Below are positions 17,596-27,033 of a stretch of 64,000 nucleotides of DNA, piece by piece. Under the pieces are notes generated by a model, which ran no database searches, had not been told where the DNA came from, and was given only the letters and a program-made list of their open reading frames with translations. How positions within the stretch are numbered: position 1 is the stretch's first letter; every line of letters starts with the position of its first letter. Made by a program: the position numbers and the translations under genes. The stretch lies in contig JAZUMQ010000032.1 of assembly GCA_045603745.1 (NCBI GenBank), forward strand, positions 9,953 through 73,952, read 5' to 3'. Origin of the DNA: RGIG995 sp045603745 (GTDB lineage: Bacteria; Bacillota; Clostridia; Oscillospirales; UBA644).

Positions 17596-18552
17596 ATGGA
17601 AAAATCTGTCACCCTCGATAAAGTCATTGCGTCTGAACATCTGCAAATCGTCCATATGCCTGAATCTGCAGGGGAGAAGGGAGCAAAACGTCACGTCGTT
17701 AGCACCGACGTCAATCGCCCCGGGCTTCCTCTTTCCGGCTTTTTCGACCACTTCGATGCCAGCCGGATTCAGATTCTCGGGAATGTGGAAATGAGCTTTT
17801 TGATGGAGAAAACCTCCGAAGAACGCACCGCCGTTTTTGATGGTCTGTTTTCTCGGAATATCCCTGCCATCGTGATCACGCGTAATATTCCCATTCCCGA
17901 AGAATTACTTCAAAGCGCAATGCGGTATGAAATCCCCGTTTTGGCGTCCAATCGCCCGACTTCCCGCTTCATGTCTTCCTTGATCAATTACCTTAACGTT
18001 CAACTTGCACCCTGCATTACCCGGCACGGGGTTTTGGTCAGCGTGTATGGAGAAGGTGTTCTGATTTTAGGGGAAAGCGGCGTCGGAAAGAGCGAAACGG
18101 CAATGGAACTTCTGAAACGCGGTCATCGTTTGATCGCTGACGATGCGGTGGAACTTCGCGCCGTGTCCGATCTGACCATCGTTGGATCCGCTCCCGAACT
18201 GATCCGTTATATGATCGAACTTCGGGGGATCGGTTTGGTAGACGTTCGTCATATCTTTGGTATGGGTTCTGTTATGGACACTTCCCGTATTGATTTTGTT
18301 GTCCAGTTGGAGAATTGGGACGAAACCAAGCATTACGACCGCCTCGGATTGGAAACTCAGGAATATGAAATTCTCGATCATAAAATCCCCTCGGTTACCA
18401 TTCCTGTTTGCCCCGGTCGAAACCTTGCCATTATTATCGAGGTCGCTGCTGCAAATAATCGCCAAAAGAGAATCGGTTACAATGCCGCGGAGGAATTTAA
18501 CCGCCGTCTTATGAAACACCTCAATGAAGTTTCTTCGGAGAATGAAGTATGA
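17596..18552 (+). CDS. hprK: HPr kinase/phosphorylase
   Basis: Bifunctional kinase/phosphorylase that modifies Ser46 of HPr and so controls carbon catabolite repression (318 residues). The P-loop GESGVGKSE is near residue 159, followed by LIADDAVEL; the family signature LRGIGLVDVRHIFG lies near 215. It starts at ATG 17596 with ggaggcg upstream. The 3' end overlaps murB (ATGA). No HPr gene is in the window. Confidence 0.95.
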   Translation: MEKSVTLDKVIASEHLQIVHMPESAGEKGAKRHVVSTDVNRPGLPLSGFFDHFDASRIQILGNVEMSFLMEKTSEERTAVFDGLFSRNIPAIVITRNIPIPEELLQSAMRYEIPVLASNRPTSRFMSSLINYLNVQLAPCITRHGVLVSVYGEGVLILGESGVGKSETAMELLKRGHRLIADDAVELRAVSDLTIVGSAPELIRYMIELRGIGLVDVRHIFGMGSVMDTSRIDFVVQLENWDETKHYDRLGLETQEYEILDHKIPSVTIPVCPGRNLAIIIEVAAANNRQKRIGYNAAEEFNRRLMKHLNEVSSENEV

Positions 18553-19439
18553 TTGCCTCATTTTGTACCGAAGCAGAGATTCGTTTTGAAACGAATCTCC
18601 CCCTTTCGGAACATACCACTTTTCGTATCGGCGGAGTTGCAGATTTCGCCGTATATCCGAAAAATACCGAGCAAATGGCGAATTTGACCCGCTTTTTACA
18701 TCAAAACAATCTGCGTCATTTTGTTCTTGGTAAAGGTTCGGATATTTTGGCAGACGATGAAGGATACCGAGGAATCCTCGTAATGACGCGGGAAATGAAT
18801 TCCCTTTGTCGAGAGGGAAACCGCATCATTGCCGGTGCAGGTTGCAGTATGGCTTCCGTATCCAATCTCGCCCGAAAAGAAGGGCTTTCCGGATTGGAAT
18901 TTTTACATGGAATTCCGGGAAGTATCGGCGGCGGCGTTTTCATGAACGCCGGAGCATACGGCTCCGAAATTTCCACCTTTATCGAATCCGTGGAATGGGT
19001 CAGCGCTGATGGAACGGTTCACGTTTCGACCGCTTCGGAATTGGACTTTGCATATCGCCATTCCTATTTTTCGGATCACGTCGGGATCGTCTGTTCTGCG
19101 GTTCTATCCTGTGAACCGGGAGATCCTTCTCAAATTGCCACATTAATTACCGATCTGGATTCCCGCCGTCGGGAAAAGCAACCTTTGGAATATCCCAGTG
19201 CCGGAAGCACTTTTAAACGTCCTGCCGGGTATTTTGCCGGAAAATTGATCGAAGATGCCGGCTTAAAAGGGTTTGCCGTGGGCGGTGCCTGTGTCAGCGA
19301 AAAGCACGCCGGATTTATCGTCAATAAAGGCGGTGCTACTTCCAAAGACGTAAAAGAGCTGATCCAACACGTGACGACAACCGTATGGAATGAATTCGGT
19401 GTTCGGTTGGAACCTGAGATTCGCTTTTTGGAACAATAA
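18549..19439 (+). CDS. murB: UDP-N-acetylenolpyruvoylglucosamine reductase
   Basis: FAD- and NADPH-dependent enzyme making UDP-MurNAc for peptidoglycan (296 residues). FAD-binding features are LGKGSDIL, FLHGIPGSIGG and MNAGAYG. The C-terminal half has YRHSYF and PSAGSTFKRP, and the catalytic Glu lies in LEPEIRF. Translationally coupled to hprK. In many Bacillota rapZ and glmR lie between murB and whiA; here whiA follows 20 bases later. Confidence 0.95.
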   Translation: MIASFCTEAEIRFETNLPLSEHTTFRIGGVADFAVYPKNTEQMANLTRFLHQNNLRHFVLGKGSDILADDEGYRGILVMTREMNSLCREGNRIIAGAGCSMASVSNLARKEGLSGLEFLHGIPGSIGGGVFMNAGAYGSEISTFIESVEWVSADGTVHVSTASELDFAYRHSYFSDHVGIVCSAVLSCEPGDPSQIATLITDLDSRRREKQPLEYPSAGSTFKRPAGYFAGKLIEDAGLKGFAVGGACVSEKHAGFIVNKGGATSKDVKELIQHVTTTVWNEFGVRLEPEIRFLEQ

Positions 19440-19459
19440 AACGAAAGGAGAGAGGGAGA

Positions 19460-20359
19460 ATGTCCTATTCTTTTGACGTGAAGAAAAAATTGCTGTCTAT
19501 TTCCGACGCTCCATGTTGTCGCAAAGCAGAATTGTACGGATTTCTTCTTTTCTCCAATACCGTTTCCGAATCGGAGATCCGTCTCTTGACTGCCTATCCC
19601 GAATTTCGTGCCCGATACCTGAATTTCTTAATGGAAGCCGGCGTGAAAAAATTTGAGTTGGCTTGCCAAGGAAAAACGGTAAAAAAATATCTCTGCCGAA
19701 TTGCTCACCCTCGGGATCTGAGACTTTTGCGAGAATATTTGGGGGACGTTTCTTTTGCCTCACCCTTACATATTGATTCTTCGATTTTGCAAAAGGATTG
19801 TTGCCGACGTGCCTTCCTTCGGGGCGTCTTTATGGCGAACGGTGTAATGGTTTCTCCGGAAAAGAATTGCAGTATCGAATTCAAAACCACCCACCACGTT
19901 TTAGGGGGAGAATTTTTTGATTTTTGTAAAAATGAATTCGATTTACTCCCCGGTTCCACCGTCCGAAACGGGAAAAAATTGATTTATTTTAAATCTTGGG
20001 ACGCCATCAAAGATTTCGTTGCTCTTATCGGGGCCCAAGATGCTGTTTACGATCTTGCCAACCGGGAGATCGAACATTCCTTTCGCAGTACCGCAAACCG
20101 CCGGTTCAATTGCGATAACGCCAACATTCAACGTTCCGTTGATGCGGCGTCGGAACATCGGCGCGCCATTGAATTTTTGCGTTCCAAAGAGATTCCCCTT
20201 TCCGATGCTCTCTCCGAAATAGCACGACTTCGGCTGGAATATCCGGAAGATACGCTGTCCGCCCTGGGACAAAGATGCGACCCTCCCATATCCAAAGCGG
20301 GAGCCGCACATCGTTTGAAAAAAATCTGCGCTTTGGCAGTGGAAAAAGGAGGTGCCTGA
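19460..20359 (+). CDS. whiA: DNA-binding protein WhiA
   Basis: WhiA (299 residues): a degenerate LAGLIDADG homing-endonuclease fold in the N-terminal two thirds and a helix-turn-helix near residues 225-290 (LPLSDALSEIARLRLEYPE-type end region). In Bacillus it affects division and chromosome segregation; in Streptomyces it controls sporulation. The ATG has gaaaggagaga upstream. The stop is 1 base before the dnaE start codon. Confidence 0.93.
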   Translation: MSYSFDVKKKLLSISDAPCCRKAELYGFLLFSNTVSESEIRLLTAYPEFRARYLNFLMEAGVKKFELACQGKTVKKYLCRIAHPRDLRLLREYLGDVSFASPLHIDSSILQKDCCRRAFLRGVFMANGVMVSPEKNCSIEFKTTHHVLGGEFFDFCKNEFDLLPGSTVRNGKKLIYFKSWDAIKDFVALIGAQDAVYDLANREIEHSFRSTANRRFNCDNANIQRSVDAASEHRRAIEFLRSKEIPLSDALSEIARLRLEYPEDTLSALGQRCDPPISKAGAAHRLKKICALAVEKGGA

Positions 20360-20360
20360 A

Positions 20361-23300
20361 ATGGGATTCGTTCATCTGCACGTGCATAGTCAGTACAGTC
20401 TTTTGGACGGTATGTGTATCGTCGGCGAGGATAAAAAACATAACGATAAAATGATGGATCTGCTTCATGAATTGGGGCAGGACGCTATTGCCATTACCGA
20501 CCACGGAAATATGTACAGCGCCATCAAATTTTATAAATCCGCAAAAAGCCACGGGATCAAACCCATTATCGGGTGCGAAGTCTACGTTGCCAACCGCAGT
20601 CGTTTCCAAAAAGAACGGGAATTTGACTCCGGCTATGCCCATTTGGTACTTCTTTGTGAAAACAATCAAGGGTATCAAAATCTGATTCAGATCGTTTCCA
20701 AGAGTAATACCGAAGGGTTTTATTATAAACCCCGGGTTGACCACGAACTGTTGGAAGAATACCACGAAGGGCTGATCTGCCTTTCTGCCTGCCTTGGGGG
20801 AGAAATCCCTCAACTGATCCTCAACGGTCAGTATGAAGAAGCTAAAAAACTTGCTCTTTGGTACGAAGACGTTTTCGGAAAAGATCATTATTATCTGGAA
20901 ATCCAGGATCACGGTCTTGCGGAGCAGAAACCGGTCATCGATGGGCTTCTCCGCATTCACGAAGAAACCGGGATTCCCCTCGTCGCCACCAACGACGCCC
21001 ATTATATGCGCAAGAGCGATGCTAAGGCGCAAAAGGTGTTGCTTTACGTTCAAATTAAAAAGACAATTAATGAAGATTGCGGAATGGGTTTTGAAACCGA
21101 CGAATTTTACGTCAAGTCGGAAGAAGAAATGCGTTCTCTTTTTGAATATATTCCCGAAGCCTGCGATAATACTGTGAAAATCGCCGAAATGTGTAACGTG
21201 TCCTTTAAAAACTTAGATGACCCCGATCATCGGGAATACCATTTGCCTGATTATCGCACCCCCGATGACAAAGATCACTACGAGTATCTCCGGGAATTGG
21301 CGTACCAAGGATTTGATAAAAAATATCCCGAACGCACCCCCGAACTGATCGAACGGTTAGAATATGAATTAAGCGTTGTCCACAAAATGGGATTCGTAGA
21401 CTACTTTTTGATCGTCAGTGACTACGTTCGTTATGCCAAACGTTCCGGAATTCCCGTAGGGCCGGGACGCGGTTCCGGGGCAGGCAGTATCGTTGCCTAC
21501 TGTATCGAGATTACCAACATTGAACCTATTAAATACAATTTGCTTTTTGAACGGTTCCTTAATCCGGAACGAGTTTCCATGCCCGACTTCGACGTGGACT
21601 TCTGCGTGGATCGCCGTCAGGAAGTCATTGATTACTGTATTGAAAAATACGGTGCACAGTGTGTTGCTCAGATCGTTACCTTTGGTACGATGAAGGCAAA
21701 AATGGCGGTAAAAGACGTTGCCCGGGTATTGGAATTTACTCCCCAAGAAGCCAACTCCATCGCAAAATTGTTGCAGGATAACATGAAGATCATGGATTCT
21801 GTGGAATTGGTTCCCGAATTGCGCGAAATGTATCGCAACGATCCTCGAATCCATGAATTGATCGACCTCTCCGCCAGCGTGGAAAACGCGCCCCGCCATA
21901 CGTCGGTTCACGCCTGCGGTGTGGTTATTACCTATCCTTCCGTTGCAACGCACGTCCCTCTTGCCGTTCAGGACGGTATGCCCGTGACCCAATACGATAT
22001 GGTCATCAATGAGGAATTGGGTCTTCTGAAAATGGACTTTTTGGGGCTTCGTAACCTTACGGTCATCGAAGACGCCTGCGTGCAAATTCGTAAAAAGGCC
22101 CCTGAATTTAATATCAATACCGTAGACATGGACGACGCTTCCACCTACCGTATGCTTTCCAACGGTTATACCGACGGTGTGTTCCAGCTGGAATCCGGGG
22201 GTATGAAAAAGACGCTGATCCAACTTCAGCCGAAGAATATCGAAGATATTACCGCCGTTATATCTCTTTATCGTCCGGGTCCGATGGAATCTATTCCCAA
22301 GTACGTCTTTAATAGCAACCACCCCGAAAAAATTACGTATCAGCACGAATTGATGCGCCCGATTCTGGAAGTCACCAGCGGTTGTTTGGTCTACCAGGAA
22401 CAGGTCATGCAGGTGGTTCGTGACCTTGCAGGGTATTCCTTCGGTCGTGCCGACGTGGTGCGCCGTGCCATGGGTAAGAAAAAAATGGAAGTCATGGAGC
22501 AGGAGCGGGAATACTTTATCAATGGTAAATTTTCTGCTGACGGCACGATGGAATTGCCCGGTGCGGTTCGTAACGGCGTCCCCGCGGAAGTTGCAAACGA
22601 GATCTATGACGAAATGGTCGAATTTGCGAAATACGCTTTCAATAAGTCCCACGCCGCTGCCTATGCGTTTGTTACCTATTACACCGCCTATTTGAAGTGT
22701 CATTATCCCGAAGAATATATGTCCGCCCTTCTCACCAGCGTTCTGGACAAGCCCGATAAAATGGTGGGATATATCAACGAATGTAAACGTATGGGAATTC
22801 GGGTTCTTCCCCCTGACATCAACGAATCGGAAGTCAATTTCTCCGTTTCGGGGAATGATATTCGTTACGGCCTTTCTGCGGTCAAAAACGTAGGACGCGC
22901 CGTGGTTGAACAAATCATTGCGGAACGTCAGCAGGGCGGGAATTTCCTGAATTTCTATGAGTTCTGCGAACGTACCATGAAAGCCAGCCGAGACGTGGAT
23001 TCCCGAACCGTGGAAAGTCTCATTCAAAGCGGAGCTTTCGATTCTTTCGGTTTGCGTCGCAAGCAGTTAATTACCGCGTATGCCGACATCCGAAAATCCC
23101 TTCAGGTCTCCATTCGGGAAGAACAGGAAGGGCAGATCTCTTTGTTCGGCATGGCAACGGAGGACGATCGCAAGCACAGTGCTGCAGCCATTTACCGTTA
23201 TCCCAACATTCCTGAATATTCCAAAAAAGAATTGTTGGCGTTGGAAAAGCAGGTGACCGGTCTGTACCTTTCCGATCACCCCATGAATGAATACGAGCCC

Positions 23301-23918
23301 CTCTTTGAATCCACCAATGCCACCCGCATTGCCGCGTTCAACGACGAGGACGAAGGGTTCAAGAATAACGATAAAGTTCGTGCTTTCGGAATTTTGACCA
23401 AAGTTACCCGAAAAATGACCAAAAGCGAGACCATGATGGCAATTCTGCAGTTGGAAGACCTGACCGGTTCTATGGAGGTTCTTGTTTTCGGTAAAGCCTA
23501 CGAACGCCTTTCTCCCAAATTGAACGAAGACGATGTTGTGATCATTTCCGGAAAATTGAGCATAGAAGATTCTTTACGGGAAGACGATGAAGGAGAAGGT
23601 CGTGAGCCTGCAAAACTCATTGCTCAAGAGATCGAAACGGTCAGCAATCCCAACGAACCGATCGTCGTGCAACGAACGTTGCAGGATGTCAAACAACTGT
23701 ACGTTCGGGTCAATTCCGACGATGCCGGACGGATTCGGGATACGATCGACTGTCTCCGCCAAAATCCCGGTCATAGCGAAGTTTTCTTCCATTTCCCCAA
23801 TGAAAATCGTACCGTTCGGTTCAAAGATTCCACGGTAGATCCCAGTTGGACGTTGATGAGCCACCTGAAAGAGATTTTGGGTGATCGCAACGTTGCTATA
23901 AAGGTGGTGAAGAAATGA
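20361..23918 (+). CDS. dnaE: DNA polymerase III alpha subunit DnaE
   Basis: Replicative or error-prone C-family polymerase (1185 residues). Order: PHP domain (HLHVHSQYS at the start), polymerase core with PGRGSGAG near 368 and the catalytic aspartates in PDFDVDF (residues 408-414), tandem HhH (about 800-870) and a C-terminal OB-fold (about 990-1060). There is no proofreading exonuclease insertion, so this is DnaE rather than PolC. ATG 20361 was chosen because aaaggaggtg lies 6 bases upstream. Confidence 0.97.
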   Translation: MGFVHLHVHSQYSLLDGMCIVGEDKKHNDKMMDLLHELGQDAIAITDHGNMYSAIKFYKSAKSHGIKPIIGCEVYVANRSRFQKEREFDSGYAHLVLLCENNQGYQNLIQIVSKSNTEGFYYKPRVDHELLEEYHEGLICLSACLGGEIPQLILNGQYEEAKKLALWYEDVFGKDHYYLEIQDHGLAEQKPVIDGLLRIHEETGIPLVATNDAHYMRKSDAKAQKVLLYVQIKKTINEDCGMGFETDEFYVKSEEEMRSLFEYIPEACDNTVKIAEMCNVSFKNLDDPDHREYHLPDYRTPDDKDHYEYLRELAYQGFDKKYPERTPELIERLEYELSVVHKMGFVDYFLIVSDYVRYAKRSGIPVGPGRGSGAGSIVAYCIEITNIEPIKYNLLFERFLNPERVSMPDFDVDFCVDRRQEVIDYCIEKYGAQCVAQIVTFGTMKAKMAVKDVARVLEFTPQEANSIAKLLQDNMKIMDSVELVPELREMYRNDPRIHELIDLSASVENAPRHTSVHACGVVITYPSVATHVPLAVQDGMPVTQYDMVINEELGLLKMDFLGLRNLTVIEDACVQIRKKAPEFNINTVDMDDASTYRMLSNGYTDGVFQLESGGMKKTLIQLQPKNIEDITAVISLYRPGPMESIPKYVFNSNHPEKITYQHELMRPILEVTSGCLVYQEQVMQVVRDLAGYSFGRADVVRRAMGKKKMEVMEQEREYFINGKFSADGTMELPGAVRNGVPAEVANEIYDEMVEFAKYAFNKSHAAAYAFVTYYTAYLKCHYPEEYMSALLTSVLDKPDKMVGYINECKRMGIRVLPPDINESEVNFSVSGNDIRYGLSAVKNVGRAVVEQIIAERQQGGNFLNFYEFCERTMKASRDVDSRTVESLIQSGAFDSFGLRRKQLITAYADIRKSLQVSIREEQEGQISLFGMATEDDRKHSAAAIYRYPNIPEYSKKELLALEKQVTGLYLSDHPMNEYEPLFESTNATRIAAFNDEDEGFKNNDKVRAFGILTKVTRKMTKSETMMAILQLEDLTGSMEVLVFGKAYERLSPKLNEDDVVIISGKLSIEDSLREDDEGEGREPAKLIAQEIETVSNPNEPIVVQRTLQDVKQLYVRVNSDDAGRIRDTIDCLRQNPGHSEVFFHFPNENRTVRFKDSTVDPSWTLMSHLKEILGDRNVAIKVVKK

Positions 23919-24247
23919 TCCGTATTCTTCCTTTCGCGTTGGATCGCGAGATGTTCTGTCTCTACGAAGATACGAAATTGCTTGCCAAATGCTACTATTC
24001 TTCTCAAACAGGGGAGATTATTTCTATCGAAGATTTGGATCCTGCCGCAAAACCATGGCATACTGCCTTGATCAAAGCGACTATGAGCAGTTTGGAATAC
24101 GCCGGAAGCACCGTGGCCTGGAGTAAAGAGTCCTCCTTGTTTCCCTTGTTAAAAGTTTTACGGTTTAAGCCGGAAGGGGAAGGCCGTATGGTAGTTTCCT
24201 TGATCGGCTATTTTGATACCGCTTGCGAATGTGGAAATCATTCCTAA
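23915..24247 (+). CDS. Small protein of unknown function, faintly GNAT-like
   Basis: 110 residues, coupled to dnaE by a 4-base overlap (ATGA). I do not recognise a named family. The middle and end (a helix, then AGSTVAWSKE and FPLLKVLRFKPEG) resemble the last strand-helix of GNAT acetyltransferases, but the acetyl-CoA loop is missing, so catalysis is doubtful. It ends with two cysteines and a histidine (CECGNHS), which might bind metal. Strong terminator follows. Confidence 0.6.
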   Translation: MIRILPFALDREMFCLYEDTKLLAKCYYSSQTGEIISIEDLDPAAKPWHTALIKATMSSLEYAGSTVAWSKESSLFPLLKVLRFKPEGEGRMVVSLIGYFDTACECGNHS

Positions 24248-24250
24248 AAT

Positions 24251-24290
24251 AAATCGCTCTCTTCCGTAATGGGAGGAGAGCGATTTTTTT
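24251..24290 (+). terminator. Terminator shared by the dnaE unit and the ferredoxin gene
   Basis: A 14-base near-perfect stem (24252-24265 with 24272-24285) is followed by seven Ts on the plus strand. The converging ferredoxin gene stops at 24292, so the hairpin may work in both directions, although the A run on its left is less regular. Confidence 0.85.
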
Positions 24291-24291
24291 G

Positions 24292-24483
24292 TTACTTCCG
24301 GATTTTAATGACGTTGGTCGGACATTGTTCTTCTGCGATTTCCGCTTCACTTTTTACCTTTGCGGGAATTTCTTCCACTCGAACACTCGCCGCTTCCGCC
24401 CCTTCCTGACGGAAGACCGTGGGGCAAATATCGGCGCAAAGACCGCATTTGATACAACCGGATTTGTTGATTTCGGCTTTCAT
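24292..24483 (-). CDS. Single-cluster [4Fe-4S] ferredoxin
   Basis: Small electron carrier (63 residues). The cluster motif CIKCGLCADIC is followed by P, and the fourth ligand comes from EQCPTNVI near the C-terminus. This is the pattern of Thermotoga- and Moorella-type single [4Fe-4S] ferredoxins, with one extra cysteine pair able to form a disulfide. The protein is acidic. ATG at 24483 was chosen because gaggtgat lies 4 bases upstream; a GTG 9 bases earlier is part of that site. Partner enzymes cannot be named from context. Confidence 0.92.
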   Translation of the reverse strand: MKAEINKSGCIKCGLCADICPTVFRQEGAEAASVRVEEIPAKVKSEAEIAEEQCPTNVIKIRK

Positions 24484-24534
24484 TTTTATCACCTCACCGA
24501 AGTTAGTTTTTCCTGAAAACCTTTTGCTATTCTT

Positions 24535-24569
24535 AAAAATACCGCACCTGATTTTGTCAGATGCGGTAT
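24535..24569 (-). terminator. Terminator of the HtrA gene
   Basis: Read on the minus strand, a 13-base stem with one mismatch is followed by a run of five Ts. It starts just after the HtrA stop at 24574 and separates that gene from the ferredoxin. Confidence 0.8.
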
Positions 24570-24573
24570 GCTT

Positions 24574-25827
24574 TTATCCTTTGTCTTCGGTCAAGGTCAA
24601 GGTCGTTTTTATGGTTTTCCCGGTTCGGTATTGGTAATACGTGATGGATACCGAATCTCCAACTTTGTGATTTTTCTTAATTTCTTCAATTTCGTTTAAA
24701 GTAGAAATTTCTTTTTCGTCAAAAGTCAGAATAATATCGTATTTCTGAATCCCCGCAAGTTCAGCCCCACTTCCCGCGGTAATTTGCGTAACGTAAAATC
24801 CTTGGGGCAACCGGTATCTACGTGCCATATTTGCGGTGATTTCCGTCCCTTCCGCAATTCCTGTTGCAGGACGGTCTTTGACGTATCCGTAGTCTTTCAG
24901 GCTGGTTACGATTTGAATGGCATCGTCAATGGGAATGGCAAATCCGATTCCCTCCACTTCCGTGGAGGAAATTTTTGCAGAAACTACACCGATTACCTTT
25001 CCGGAAGCGTCCACCAGTGCGCCGCCGCTATTTCCGGGATTTACTGCCGCATCGGTTTGAATCATGGTAGATACGCCGTTTTCTCCGCTTACCTGTCGAT
25101 TTAAGCCGCTGACGATTCCCACAGTTACGCTGTTTGCATATTCAATTCCCAAAGGATTTCCGATGGCAATGGCAGTTTCACCTACCACCAAGTCGGCGGA
25201 AGAACCTATGGTAACTGCCGGAAGCGGCGTCTGGGTTTCCACCTTGATCAGTGCAAGGTCTGTCTGTTTGTCCGCCGCCACTAATTTTGCCTCTGCTTCG
25301 GTGCCATCGTCAAAAAGAATGGTAATAAACGCTGAACTATATTGCTGAGCGTATTCGATCACGTGTTGATTTGTGATAATATAACCGTCTTCCGTCCATA
25401 TGATTCCCGAGCCGGTCGACGTTGCCGCTTCGGTTTGATAGTGTGTGAATCCGTAGTCAATGGTTTGAGAGGGGACGGTTACGCATACGCAGACAATGGA
25501 CGGACGCACCGCGGATACCACCGTAGACAAGGCATATGAATTTTCGTCGATGACGATTTGTGCCTGTTGCAGATCTTCTTTGGTTACGTCGGACGGATTC
25601 TGTAATCCGCCGTTTTCCAAAATTTTCAGTTTTTCTTCGTATTCTGCGATTAAGCGTTGATTTTCTTCTTTGAAATACGATACTGTTTTGCTCAACGCAA
25701 TCAAAAGTGTAATTGATAAGATCAACGAAATTACGGCAATCACCGTCGCTCCCGATCTTCTTTTCTTCTTTTGTGCGTATACCACGTTGCCGCTGGGGTC
25801 GGAGATATTGGAAGGTTCAAAATCCAT
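24574..25827 (-). CDS. htrA: HtrA-like membrane-anchored serine protease
   Basis: DegP/HtrA-family quality-control protease (417 residues) acting outside the membrane. A basic stretch and one transmembrane helix (about 26-48) are followed by a short coiled coil (about 52-72), the trypsin-like domain with catalytic H155 (TNQHVIE), D190 (TDLALI) and S267 (PGNSGGAL), and a C-terminal PDZ domain (about 315-405). All three catalytic residues are present. It has its own promoter and terminator. Confidence 0.94.
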   Translation of the reverse strand: MDFEPSNISDPSGNVVYAQKKKRRSGATVIAVISLILSITLLIALSKTVSYFKEENQRLIAEYEEKLKILENGGLQNPSDVTKEDLQQAQIVIDENSYALSTVVSAVRPSIVCVCVTVPSQTIDYGFTHYQTEAATSTGSGIIWTEDGYIITNQHVIEYAQQYSSAFITILFDDGTEAEAKLVAADKQTDLALIKVETQTPLPAVTIGSSADLVVGETAIAIGNPLGIEYANSVTVGIVSGLNRQVSGENGVSTMIQTDAAVNPGNSGGALVDASGKVIGVVSAKISSTEVEGIGFAIPIDDAIQIVTSLKDYGYVKDRPATGIAEGTEITANMARRYRLPQGFYVTQITAGSGAELAGIQKYDIILTFDEKEISTLNEIEEIKKNHKVGDSVSITYYQYRTGKTIKTTLTLTEDKG

Positions 25828-25860
25828 AATGTGTCAGTCCTTTTGCTGTTTGATAACTAT

Positions 25861-25869
25861 AGTATACCA
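25861..25869 (-). promoter_or_regulatory. Extended -10 promoter of the HtrA gene
   Basis: On the minus strand TGG is followed by TATACT (25866-25861). No convincing -35 at 16-18 bases; the extended -10 may compensate. It lies 34 bases before the HtrA ATG. Confidence 0.5.
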
Positions 25870-25916
25870 AGATTCTGCGGAACAATTATTTTTGAAAAAC
25901 GGCGATTTTGTGTAAA

Positions 25917-25952
25917 AAATACCGCGGAAAGGAAAGACCTCTCCGCAGTAAT
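25917..25952 (-). terminator. Terminator of the upp operon
   Basis: On the minus strand an 11- to 12-base GC-rich stem with a 5-base loop is followed by tattttttac. It begins 7 bases after the upp stop and ends the operon that starts with the AI-2E-type exporter. Confidence 0.8.
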
Positions 25953-25958
25953 TCTGAT

Positions 25959-26585
25959 TTATTTCGTGCCGAAAATACGGTCGCCGGCATCTCCGAGACC
26001 GGGAACAATGTATCCGTGGTCGTTGAGACATTCGTCCAAAGCCGCACAATAGACCGGAATGTCGGGGTGGTCGTCGTTGATTCTCTGAACTCCTTCGGGG
26101 GCGGCGATAATATTAACGCATTTAATGTTTTTTACGCCCTTGTTTTTCAGTAGAGAAATTGCAGCGGAAGCGGAACCGCCGGTGGCGAGCATGGGATCGA
26201 GCAGGAATACGTGCCGATCCTCAATATCGGAAGGAAGCTTGCAGTAATATTCTACCGGTTCCAAGGTTTCGGGATCCCGATAAAGTCCGATGTGTCCGAC
26301 CTTGATATTGGGAATCAGGTTGACTACACCGTCTACCATGCCCAAACCTGCCCGCAAAATGGGAACAGCGGCAAATTTCTCGTTGGCAAGCACGTGAAGT
26401 TTTGCGGTAACCAGAGGAGTTTCCACGTCTACTTCTTTCGTTTCCAGATCCCGGGTAATCTCATAGCAGAGAAGCATGGCAATTTCACTTGCCAGTTCCC
26501 GGAATTCTTTGCAGCCGGTATCAATGCGTCTCATAATGGCAAGTTTGTGCTGAATGAGGGGGTGATTCGTAACGTTGACGTTCAT
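25959..26585 (-). CDS. upp: Uracil phosphoribosyltransferase
   Basis: Pyrimidine-salvage enzyme making UMP from uracil and PRPP (208 residues). The PRPP loop is DPMLATGGSA near residue 133, and the C-terminal uracil-binding segment is PGLGDAGDRIFGT. ATG 26585 was chosen: aaaggag lies upstream, and the family starts with this NVTNHPLIQHKL segment. A longer open frame upstream has no matching sequence. Last gene of the minus-strand operon after rpiB. Confidence 0.96.
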   Translation of the reverse strand: MNVNVTNHPLIQHKLAIMRRIDTGCKEFRELASEIAMLLCYEITRDLETKEVDVETPLVTAKLHVLANEKFAAVPILRAGLGMVDGVVNLIPNIKVGHIGLYRDPETLEPVEYYCKLPSDIEDRHVFLLDPMLATGGSASAAISLLKNKGVKNIKCVNIIAAPEGVQRINDDHPDIPVYCAALDECLNDHGYIVPGLGDAGDRIFGTK

Positions 26586-26598
26586 GGCAATTTCTCCT

Positions 26599-27027
26599 TT
26601 ATTCTTCAAACATATTGATTCTACGCAAATGTTTTCCGCCTTCAAAGGGGGTCTTGAGGAATACGTCGATCAGTTCCAACGCCAATCCTTCTCCCATGAC
26701 CCGAGCGCCGATACACATTACGTTGGTGTTGTTGTGAGCGCGGGTGAATTTTGTGGAGAAGTAATCGGAGCAAACGGCGGCACGGATTCCTTTGACCTTA
26801 TTTGCTGCCATAGACATTCCGATTCCGGTTCCGCAGATCAGAATCCCCAATTCCGCATTTCCGTCGTTGATTTCTTTGCAAAGAGCCTTTGCAAAAATCG
26901 GATAGTCGCAGGATTCTTCGCTGTTCGTTCCGCAATCAATGACGTTGTGTCCTTGTTCTGTCAGATACTTTTTGACGTTTTCTTTCAATCCGTATCCGGC
27001 ATGATCGCAAGCAATGACAAGATTCAT
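26599..27027 (-). CDS. rpiB: Ribose-5-phosphate isomerase B
   Basis: RpiB/LacAB-family isomerase converting ribose 5-phosphate and ribulose 5-phosphate (142 residues). The phosphate-binding DHAGY and the active-site CGTGIGMSM (catalytic Cys) are present, as is the family end with GGKHLRRI. Placed between tsaB and upp, so ribose-5-phosphate and uracil salvage genes sit together. Close spacing to both neighbours indicates one transcript. Confidence 0.95.
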   Translation of the reverse strand: MNLVIACDHAGYGLKENVKKYLTEQGHNVIDCGTNSEESCDYPIFAKALCKEINDGNAELGILICGTGIGMSMAANKVKGIRAAVCSDYFSTKFTRAHNNTNVMCIGARVMGEGLALELIDVFLKTPFEGGKHLRRINMFEE

Positions 27028-27033
27028 GGTGTA

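Noticed and set aside
21369..23027. 552-codon open frame opposite dnaE
   Set aside because: Shadow of dnaE; no recognisable motifs or start signals.
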